Shown: positions 22,801-30,408 of the stretch, one piece after another
Layout of the letters: each line of letters begins with the position of its first letter
Position numbering within the stretch: the stretch's first letter is position 1
From: Spirogloea muscicola
Taxonomy: Eukaryota > Streptophyta > Zygnematophyceae > Spirogloeales > Spirogloeaceae
Assembly (NCBI GenBank): GCA_009602725.1
Contig: WELB01000004.1
Span: 241,902 to 272,309 of the forward strand
Length of the DNA: 30,408 bases
Direction: 5' to 3'
The notes under the pieces: model-generated
Database searches by the model: none
The model's input: the letters and a program-made list of their open reading frames with translations, nothing else
Told to the model about the DNA's origin: nothing
Position numbers and translations under genes: made by a program

Positions 22801-24400
22801 GCGAAGCTAACGTCCGCAACCGCTCCGTCGGCGTGGGGTGGGCCGCCGTGACAGGCGCGGCGCCCCGAGGGCCGGGGTTGTGAGCAACCACGTGGGCAGG
22901 GAGCTGCCACGCCGTCGCCGACGCAGGCTCACTGCCAAGTGGGCCCTGGCGCGGCTCGATCGACGGCTGCCCAGGCGATCCGATGCGGCGTTTGGCCTCT
23001 TGCCATGGCCGAGCCCTCGCTCCGATCGGCCGGGGAAGTGGCTCAATCTACTTTCCAAAAGCGGTACGCCGATGTGACGGCCCGCAGCCCGAAGGGACGG
23101 CCGGCCCACAAGAAGTTTCGTGTATTTGAAACAAGAGAGGAGCTGCGCGGTGCGCAAGAGATGAAAATTTTGCCAATTGGAAAGAATCCAAATCTAGCTA
23201 TGATTTTGTACAGGCCGAAATTGAAAGTGGCTCTTTCTAAAAGGGGGCGCGGGCTGTCGAAAAGCCAGATCATAGAAGAATGAACAATGTCAATAGGAGA
23301 CAACAAGCGTAGAGACAACTTAGATGGCCTGCTCAGTGAACACTACGAATGCCAGGAAGATCTCAAAACCCACGAGTGAGCACATTGAGTTCCAACAGGG
23401 TACTTGGGGAGTCGGAGCACCTCCATGGAATCCAGTGGCCTGGCTTAGAGCGCACCTAGCACGCTGACATATATCCAAAGCCTAAAAGCATCGCAAATTG
23501 AGCGGGAACTGCAGCCACAAGTAAGTGGTCATCATCCACTGTAGTGATTGGCAAGTGAAGCAGAAGTATGCGCCAAAGGAGCGATAGCTGTGAGCATCCA
23601 GGCTGATAGGGTTCACATAAAGGATTGGGGCTGGACGGCATCCAATAAGGAAAGCCTGTGCTGCAACATACAGTGGATGATAATGACTGGAACTCAGCCG
23701 AAGGCGAGTGGCCAGCCCAGAAAGAATGGAAGGAGAGGCCGCAGTCGCAGTCGCAGTTCCGCAGTCGACTTTCCGCAACCGCAGTTGAGAATAGTTTGCA
23801 CCAGCGAAGGGTATGCTCCGCCGGTCTCAGGAGGTGGCAGCTAAGGCTTGGCCAACATGTCGTTGATGCAAAGAAGAACCCCAGGGTTCGCCACCCCGGG
23901 GCGCACAAAGTACATATGAGCCAGCGAACCTGCATCAATCAAGTGAGGCTGCTCAGATTATTGCCCTGCCGCCGCTCGTCACGCAAGCTGCTAGGAACTG
24001 TTGAGCCACGGATCCCATATTTTCCAAGATTATATGCTGCCAGCGGGACAGAATCCGTGGGTGTGATCCGCCATCCGTGAAGTTCACTTGTTTCCAGCAT
24101 AGGAATAGCACTTTGAAGGGGGCCAATGGTTCAAAATGCCAGCCCGATATCATCGACAAGGTCCAAAGTAATTGGAAAGCGTAAACCACTCACGATAACC
24201 AGGAAACACTTGTGGCTGCGCACAGCTCTTGTTTCCGCTTACTTGTGGCCGCTCAGTAAAATAATCAGCAGCCGTAGTTTGAAGATCAGCAACCGGAAAA
24301 AAGTCCCTCCCCTTGTAGCCTGAGGCGCCTGCCAGGAAACGGTCAGCATTGAGTACTTTGTAATGGATTTGCGCTATCAGACTTCATAAGAAATTGTCAA
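22800..24400. other. Unassigned spacer, partly GC-rich, partly repeat-derived
   Basis: The stretch 22800-23100 is GC-rich and resembles the composition of the leader regions elsewhere. At about 23111-23131 it carries a fragment like the end of the long inverted-repeat arms (TTTCGTGTATTTGAAAC), and at about 23211-23245 a piece related to the repeat units. From 23470 to 24330 the open frames on both strands have no recognised protein family. I see no supported gene. Confidence 0.5.
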
Positions 24401-25930
24401 TGGTCTTGGGGTTCGCCCCTTTCAAAAGAGCTCTTTGCTGTTTTCACAGCCATCGCTCCCTCTTGGATGATATCCTTACTTTGAGGCTTGTCTTTATCTT
24501 TTGACCCTTACATAGCTGTGTGGTTTGGCGCCTTTCAGCTCTTCGGACCTTGTGCATTCTGTCTGGGCTGGCTTTTCACAGCCCCCGCGCCCTTCGGAAG
24601 CTTCCGTTAGGGGGATTGTTTTCCGGCTGATGTCTTAGTCCTAGTTCTTCGCACTCCGGCTCCTCCAGACCTTGTCCATTCCTTTGGGCTGACCTTTCCT
24701 TTCCCAGCCACTAGTCAATCTGGCCGCGCTTTCTTCCTTTTCCGGCAGCTAGTCTTTCGGATCTGGGCTCCTCACTCGTGGTTATTGAGGTTCATCCTCC
24801 CCCAGTTCTCACACAGCGCTTTCGGCTCCTTCGAACCTTGTCAAGTCTTTTCGGGCTGGCTTATCACAGCCCTTGGTCCCATTGGGAGAGCCACTTTCCT
24901 TGGAATAGCTCTCTTATTTTGGACTGGCCAATCATACCCTGCTAATCTCAGCCATCACTCTCTACTGGAAGCTAGCCTTCTTGGGCTGGCTGTTATATAG
25001 CCCTTGCCTCCTTTGGCAGAGCCACTTTCTTATTAGAAGAGTCTTCTTTCGCAGCCTTTGTCCCCTCTTGAAAAGGCTCCTCCACCATAAGTGGCGAGGC
25101 GGAAAGGGCGTGACGACGTGGTGCTGGCAAGCAAGTACCATGTAAGATCATGGTACTTGCTTACTACATAGGACTAGCTTAGTACTTGGATTCAGCTCTT
25201 CTCGGCCCCTTCGGACCTTGTAATGAGCAATTGGGCTGGCTTTTCACAGCCCTCGCCCCCTATGGAAGAGCCCACTTCCTCTAGTGCTCCGCGCTCCTTC
25301 CCTTCAGTGCTGATGCGCGACGGGCCACTGCTAGGCGTGACAGCAGCGAAGGTCCACCCAAGGGAGAATGTGCACCGCAGGCATGGAATGAGAGGCAGGC
25401 CAAAGCAAGCCTGTACAGTTTCTAAGAAGAATATAGAGAAATCAAACAAGGCTAAGCAAGCAAACCAAAACCACTAAGTGGAATGAGACAAAATAAATGT
25501 GGCTCTCCCGAAGGGCTGTGACAGCTCTTTCCAAAGTCAGGCCTTTCCCTGAAAAGATATGTGGCCCTCCCAATGGAGGCAAGGGCTGTGCCACGCCAGC
25601 TCGACAAAAAATTGACAAGGCTCGAAGGAGCCAGGCTTCGAAGGGGCCAAAAGCGCCAGTGCAGAACTGGGGTAGGATGAACCACTCAATAAATACGAGT
25701 GAGGAGCCGCAAATCCGAGAGACTAGCTGCCAGAAAATAATCTCCTGACGAAAGCCAGATGGCTGCCGCGAGAGGCCAGCCTAGAAGATGAAGAGAGACT
25801 ATTCCTTTGAAGGCCGATAGACCAAAGAGAAACAGCTATTCCGGGGTAACAGAGGGCATTAATGTAAGGCAATGGCTATGAGAAAAAGGAGGGGAGCTCT
25901 ACCAAGGGGGCTCTGAAAGAGAGCTCTAGA
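24400..25930. repeat. Repeat field II, hairpin-core units
   Basis: Plus-orientation units recur with cores at 24565-24584, 24853-24872, 24983-25003 and 25233-25252. Each is preceded by a CTCCTTCGGACCTTGT-like segment and followed by GCCCCC..TGGAAGAGCCACTTTC-like sequence. From about 25500 the orientation reverses (AAGGGCTGTG...CCAAAG). No gene is recognised. Confidence 0.85.
25129..25162. repeat. Perfect 14-bp inverted repeat with 6-nt loop
   Basis: AAGCAAGTACCATG (25129-25142) and CATGGTACTTGCTT (25149-25162) are exact reverse complements around the loop TAAGAT. Pairing stops abruptly on both outer sides. It sits in repeat field II but is not part of the common hairpin core. Confidence 0.97.
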
Positions 25931-26332
25931 AAAGAGAAAGGGCGCGCCCATTGAGGATAGGGGCTGGAAAAGCCAGCCCAAAAAGAATGAACAAAGTACG
26001 AGAAGGGGGCCAAGGGAAGCGCTAAGAAAACCAAGCACACAAAGTAACAAAGCAGCTACGTCTCACTCAGTAACCCCTGCTAAGCAGCCTCAGGTCAGAG
26101 ACGCTAGGCTCCTGGAAGTGGGTCCCCCGGAAAGAAGAAGGGCTCGCCCATGGAGGATAGGGGCTGGAAAAGCCAGCCCAAAAAAGAATGAACAAAGGAC
26201 GAGAAGGGGGCCTGAGGAAGCGCTAAGAAAACAAAGCACACAAAGAAAGAAAGCGGCTGCAAATCACTTAGTAACCCCTGCTAAGCAGCCGCAAATCAGA
26301 GAGGCTAGGGTCCTGAAAGTGGGTCCCCTGGC
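25931..26332. repeat. 200-bp tandem duplication, two copies
   Basis: Copy 1 (about 25931-26130) and copy 2 (about 26131-26332) share the order GAGGATAGGGGCTGGAAAA, CCAGCCCAAAA, AGAATGAACAAAG, CGAGAAGGGGGCC, AGCGCTAAGAAAA, AGTAACCCCTGCTAAGCAGC and TGGGTCCCC. Each contains the hairpin GGGCTGGAAAAGCCAGCCC (25961-25979 and 26161-26179). The copies are about 85-90 per cent alike by eye. An inverted relative lies at about 15335-15420 in repeat field I. Confidence 0.92.
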
Positions 26333-26756
26333 CAGAGCCAGAGGCAGCAGCACGAGCCCGGCCGGCACGAAGGTGCAGCGCACGGGCCATCGACGGCTGC
26401 AGGGAGACGGCCAGGCGCATGCGATACAATTGCGCCAGCGACCCTGCTGCAGGGAAGTCTACAAGCTCCCCCATGGAAGCGACGGGCGATGGTGTGGCGG
26501 GCGAGCTGGGTGAGCAGCTCGAGCCACCGAGCGCCCAGCGCCCCATGGGTGTCTATGGCCAACGGGAAGAAGTTGTCTGCCGGCGGATGGTCAGCGTACT
26601 TGAGCCTGGAAAGCCAGCCCTGAATATGGACAAAAGAAAGCTCAGAAGGGAATGGCGTGGAAGAGAAAGGCGTGAGGTACGCTTGGAGCAAGAAGAAGTG
26701 GTGACACTCCCAAAGGCACACGAGAGGGAGGGCGTGGAATACCTCGGCTCGCAGTA
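26333..26756. repeat. GC-rich repeat segment with inverse relative at 15235-15330
   Basis: Read on the minus strand, about 26455-26365 parallels 15235-15330 on the plus strand: GC.GGGTCGCT.GC.CA..TGTA..G.ATG.GCCT. Both encode a similar short peptide, AAGSLAQ(V/L)YRM(C/R)L. Further right the sequence is unassigned. No complete gene is visible. Confidence 0.6.
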
Positions 26757-27009
26757 GAGGAAAATTTTCGTGTATGTGAAACCAACGTATGCCAAATGGC
26801 CGAGTGCAAAGGCAAGCACATCTAAAGATCTACATAACCTACAGCTGTTGACCCGCTCAGTAACCAAGGGTCAAAATATAAAGGTCGCTAATCGATGCAT
26901 GAAAACTAGATGTCAGATACGAAGCCCTTCTGCCACCAACTAGAGCTCGCCCAGCTTTCTGGTGCAAGCCATTAGCGAAGAAGAAGAGCCTGAGCCTGAG
27001 CACGCTGCA
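26757..27009 (-). repeat. Right arm of the long inverted repeat bracketing the first AP2 gene
   Basis: This is the inverse copy of 18205-18440, with the same block order when reverse-complemented. It carries an extra CAGGCTCTTCTTCTTCG-like insertion between the GTGCTCAGGCT and TTGCACCAG blocks. A long minus-strand open frame (26857-27798) crosses it but is repeat-derived. Confidence 0.85.
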
Positions 27010-28611
27010 TACAGGCCGAAATTCGTCGTCACAGGAACGACAGATATGCCGCTGGCAAGCCATCTCAGCCGAAAACACATCTGCACGTCGTGTGTAGCCT
27101 AGGTTGGCAATGTTTTGAAGGAGGGTGTGGAAAACGAGAACCCAGACAGCCAATCGATTGCCGCCGGCAGGAGCTGATCGCAGTAGAGGAAAAGAAAGTG
27201 CTCGCCCATTGAGGAAGCCCCGCGGCGATGTGGCGCGCGCGGGGGCAAGGCTCAGGGAGCGGGCCAGAGCGGGCCGCGCGCCCGACGACAAACGCGCGGG
27301 GCGGATTCGGGCAGCGCGGATCGCATCCGGGCGGCGGCCAAGCCCGATCCGCCGGGCGGGCCGGCGCAGAAGCCGCCAATCAGCCGATCGGGCTGATTGG
27401 CCTCGCTCGGCCTGGGGGCCCACCACCGTTCCCCCGCCCCGCGGCCCAGCCACCCGCCCGGAGCGTCGCACACCCCACCAAGCACTTGTGGCGATCTCTT
27501 TGAACAATGTATTGGCTTGAATAAGCCTCCCTTTCAATTTCATGCGCACCGCGCGCCTTCTCTCTTTCGCATTCAACCTGGCTGCCTTACACAGCCGCTC
27601 TTTTGACTTCAGCAGCTGCAATCGTCCCTCACGGCACTTGCCTTGCATCTGCGTGCTGGCCGTGCCCTGGCTGCCGACAGGGGCTTGCATCTCACAGCCG
27701 TCGGCCCCTCTGGAAGACCTGCTTCTATTCACTGGGGAAGGTGGCAGCCTCCGAAGGTGGTCGCATGGTGTCCCCTCAAGCCCCCTGACCGGCCCCACTG
27801 CGCCGCAGAAACCCCAGTCGCATGCCTGGACTTTACTGCTTCACCTCGCACGGGGGGGGGTCTGATAGCGTGCTTTGAGGGTCTTCGCTCTAAAGCCTCC
27901 CATATGTTTCCGAGAGAATGCTCACTTTCGAGAAATTGCATACTGTTGGTTTACTGCTGGCAATCAACATGGCTAGGAGGAGCAGGACATCAACATGCAG
28001 CTGCCATCTGGCTCCTACCTTCTGTGCACTCAATCTTGCCAAACTCAGCAGATGAAGACAATCTTAAGCAGCTCCAGTTGAGCAACATTCTGATGCTGTG
28101 TGAGATGCCAGAACAGGAGGGCCATGCTTCGCTGGACACACTGGTCAGTGGAGGCATGTAGGGAGCCTATAAAGGCGGGATCAAGGTCTCAATCGACAAG
28201 AGGTGAGATATGAGAGCTCTCTTTGGAGCAACTGACATCTTTATGTATTGGTCAAGATTACAAGAAAGGGGGCGAGGGGGGAGGGTGCTCCTCAATGGGC
28301 TTCTGGGCTTGTGCAGACACTCCCAGAAGCCACTCTCTGTGGACCTGTTCTACATACTTTTTCACAGCGTGCAACACAGGAGCAGCGAGCGGGGGTTCAA
28401 GGAGTGGCCAGCACAAATGCAGAAGCCCTGGGAGCGCAACAACAGGCGCAACCCATCACACTAAACCAAGCACACAGGCGTCAAAGCCACCGCTACTTGG
28501 AGGTCCCCTTCTACACGGGCGAGCAGGAGCTGGAAGATCAGGGATGAAGACACGAATGCGTCACTTCACCGCCAGTTCCTGCTGCTGCCGAGGAGACGGG
28601 GGGGAGGGTGC
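27010..28611. other. Spacer between repeat field II and AP2/ERF paralogue 2
   Basis: The stretch 27180-27480 is very GC-rich without a supported gene. At 27540-27800 there are further relatives of the field I units (GCGCACCGCGCGCCTTCTCTCTT, also near 16190). From 27880 to 28611 the sequence is of ordinary composition and probably includes the 3' UTR of the minus-strand AP2 gene. The open frames have no recognised family. Confidence 0.5.
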
Positions 28612-30378
28612 TCATCGGAATGCAGCATGGTCAAGGTTGGGCAGCAGCGAGAGCTGGTCGGGGCCCTGGTGTGCTGCGCTGCGACCGTCCATCTGCCGCC
28701 AGTACTCCTCGGGTTGCCGGTGCTCCTGGAGCCAGCTGTGCTCAGCGCCATTGCCGACGTTGCTGCCGCCCCATCCAACGCCACCGCTGCGAACCACAAC
28801 ATCGTGGATTGTTGGCGCCGCCTGCGACGAGCCCTGGTTGTACCATGGTGCACTGCTCATGGCCGCTCCGCGGGACGAGGCGAGGAGGTCGGAGACAGCG
28901 CTGCTCTGCCATGACGACGGCGTCAGCGTGGTCTCCACCTGGCCGTGTGTTGCCGCCTGCTGCTGCTGCCGAGCATCCTCCTGCTGCCAGATGGCGGCGG
29001 GCGGCGGCTCGGGCTTGGAGGTGACCTCGCTGCCCATCTGCATGAGCGATGCCGAGACACCAAGGTGCTGAGAAGCGCTGGCCTCCCGCAAGTCCGCAGA
29101 TGTCACCTTGCCATTGCAGCCGCCGCCATCCTGCTGGTGATCGCCGGCGAGTGCAGGGGGCAGGCGTGCCAGGCCCGGGAAGTTGATCTGCGCCTTGTCA
29201 CCCCGCAGCTTGATGGCCGCGCGGTCATACGCGCGCGCTGCAGCCACGGGGCAGTCGAACGTGCCAAGCCACACGCGCGAGCGCTTCTGAGGGAACCGGA
29301 TCTCTGCGACCCACTTGCCGCAGTGGCGCTGCCGCACGCCTCGGTACATGTTCTTGGGCTTCTTGAGCCGGCTGTCGCCAGCGCTGACCGACACCACGCC
29401 GGTGCTCGCCGCCCCCGCTGCAGCCACCTTGAGCCCGCTAGCTTCACCACCGACAGATGCCGCCGCCATGGCCGACCGCGGGCTGCTGCCGCCCACAAAG
29501 TTGAGCGTGGCAGAGAAGCCAGCCTGCGGCGAGTGCTGCTGCTGCTGCTGTGGCTGCCACTGCTGCACGCCATTGGCGGCGGATGCAGCGGCTGCCTTTG
29601 CAAGCTTGCTCTGGAGCTCCGCCTGCTGCCACGCCCGCCACATGGAGTCTGTGGCGTCCACGGGCGCCGAGCCGTTGGCGCGCCCTGTGCCGGCAAGGCC
29701 GCCTGGCGAGGCCCACGCCATGTCCTGCTGGGCGCCGCCCCAGGGGCGGCCCTGGCCGCCCTGCTGCAGCTGCGCTGCAGCGAGCACGCCGCGCTTGGTG
29801 TCATCAGCGCCTGCAGAGCCAGCTTCCTGGTGGTGCGGTCCCGAGCCGGACGACCCGGAGCTCTCGCTGCCGTTGCTCGCCGACGCGTCGGCACCGTTGC
29901 CGTGGTGGTGCTCGTCGTTGCCGGCCGCTGTGAGCATGCGGGAGTTGCGCATGACCAGGCTGCCCTTCTCGAAGCCGAGGGAGGTGATGCCGCCGTCGAC
30001 GGCGCCCGAGCCGGCCGCCGTCGCCGCCGCCGCCGCCGCCTGCTGCGACATCTGGTACGTGAGCCCGCTGGTGCTCGACGTGTTGGTGGCGTCGGCTGCC
30101 GGCGACTGCCGCTGCTTCGCCTGTCGCTGGTAGTCGGCCTGCAGGCGCCACTGCCAGCTCTCGTCCAGCTGCGACGGCGGCTGCTGCTGCAGCGGCGGCG
30201 GCGGCGGCGGCGGCGGCTGCGGCGGCTTGTACGCGGAGCTGAAGACGTGCTGGCCGAGCGAGAAGACGTCGGGGAGGAGCCACTGCGTCGTCGCGGGGCT
30301 GCCGAGCGAGTCCATGGCCGCGAGCGTGGCGGGCGCGGCGGCCATGGAGGGGGGGTTCTCCGGGGCCTCTGCCGGCAT
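28612..30378 (-). CDS. ERF-type AP2 domain transcription factor, single exon (paralogue 2)
   Basis: An uninterrupted 588-residue frame ending [10 protein letters not shown]. One AP2/ERF domain at about 345-402 reads [47 protein letters not shown]. It shares the unusual [17 protein letters not shown] run with paralogue 1, so the two are closely related, and it likewise resembles the RAP2.4/A-6 DREB-like group. The usual Trp of RHWGK is Cys. Flanks are low complexity: a Pro run then Gln (about 53-68), Ala runs, Gly/Ser- and His-rich stretches and QQQQQ before the domain, as expected of transactivation regions. The frame stays open upstream of Met 30378 to the window edge, so the true start may be outside; two later in-frame Met codons (residues 12 and 22) are alternatives. 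No intron is needed, unlike paralogue 1. Confidence 0.94.
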   Translation of the reverse strand: MPAEAPENPPSMAAAPATLAAMDSLGSPATTQWLLPDVFSLGQHVFSSAYKPPQPPPPPPPPLQQQPPSQLDESWQWRLQADYQRQAKQRQSPAADATNTSSTSGLTYQMSQQAAAAAATAAGSGAVDGGITSLGFEKGSLVMRNSRMLTAAGNDEHHHGNGADASASNGSESSGSSGSGPHHQEAGSAGADDTKRGVLAAAQLQQGGQGRPWGGAQQDMAWASPGGLAGTGRANGSAPVDATDSMWRAWQQAELQSKLAKAAAASAANGVQQWQPQQQQQHSPQAGFSATLNFVGGSSPRSAMAAASVGGEASGLKVAAAGAASTGVVSVSAGDSRLKKPKNMYRGVRQRHCGKWVAEIRFPQKRSRVWLGTFDCPVAAARAYDRAAIKLRGDKAQINFPGLARLPPALAGDHQQDGGGCNGKVTSADLREASASQHLGVSASLMQMGSEVTSKPEPPPAAIWQQEDARQQQQAATHGQVETTLTPSSWQSSAVSDLLASSRGAAMSSAPWYNQGSSQAAPTIHDVVVRSGGVGWGGSNVGNGAEHSWLQEHRQPEEYWRQMDGRSAAHQGPDQLSLLPNLDHAAFR

Positions 30379-30408
30379 CCGCGCGCGGCGGCGGAGGCGG
30401 CGGCGGCG

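Noticed and set aside
23658-24080. Peptide reminiscent of a retroelement integrase or chromodomain tail (RVRHPGAHKVHMS)
   Set aside because: Only a handful of residues resemble such proteins, with no catalytic motifs, LTRs or neighbouring reverse transcriptase.
26857-27798. 313-residue minus-strand open frame
   Set aside because: It crosses an inverted-repeat arm, a GC-rich segment and field repeats, has no family similarity, and its length is explained by GC-rich composition.
28223-29071. 282-residue plus-strand open frame
   Set aside because: Its right half is antisense to the clearly coding AP2/ERF paralogue 2, and the left half has no recognisable domain.

Overview
The window is nuclear DNA from a green-lineage eukaryote. 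Coding information lies in many short exons with GT/AG introns. The recognisable products are a plant-type WVD2-like/TPX2 microtubule protein, a plant-like CTC1 telomere protein, two ERF-type AP2 transcription factors, a GILT-type thiol reductase and an organellar ribosomal protein bS16. First exons are very GC-rich, while later exons, introns and spacers are near neutral. This content fits a streptophyte alga or an early-diverging green plant; I cannot name the species. Exon coordinates were read by eye from homology, splice consensus and phase matching.

Layout. Positions 1-575: (AG)n microsatellite and the first exon of RPS16 (minus), whose other exons lie left of the window. 576-960: compact divergent promoter. 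961-2513: six-exon GILT gene (plus). 3140-6955: nine-exon WVD2-like/TPX2 gene (plus), whose third intron holds an approximately 710-bp foldback element. 6956-8432: convergent 3' flanks with a diverged 110-bp tandem duplication. 8433-14819 and probably further right: CTC1 on the minus strand in at least 15 readable exons, N-terminus unresolved. 15100-18650: repeats. 19582-21565: three-exon AP2/ERF gene (plus), preceded by a GC-rich leader with a 14-N assembly gap and a short uORF that overlaps its start codon. 21566-28611: mostly repeats. 28612-30378: a second, intronless AP2/ERF gene (minus), convergent with the first and still in open frame at the window edge.

The two repeat fields share a family built on a short hairpin core (GGGCTGGC...CAGCCC), a 200-bp tandem duplication with an inverted relative 10 kb away, and a pair of approximately 240-bp inverted arms (18205-18440 and 26757-27009) that bracket the first AP2 gene. 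The genes are independent eukaryotic loci, not an operon. Physical relations worth noting are the divergent RPS16/GILT pair, the convergent WVD2-like/CTC1 pair and the convergent AP2 paralogues.

I see no phage, CRISPR or bacterial system. The less usual items are the complete-looking CTC1 C-terminal half with its zinc ribbon, the near-perfect foldback element inside an intron, loss of the DNA-contact tryptophan in both AP2 domains, and the hairpin repeat family.
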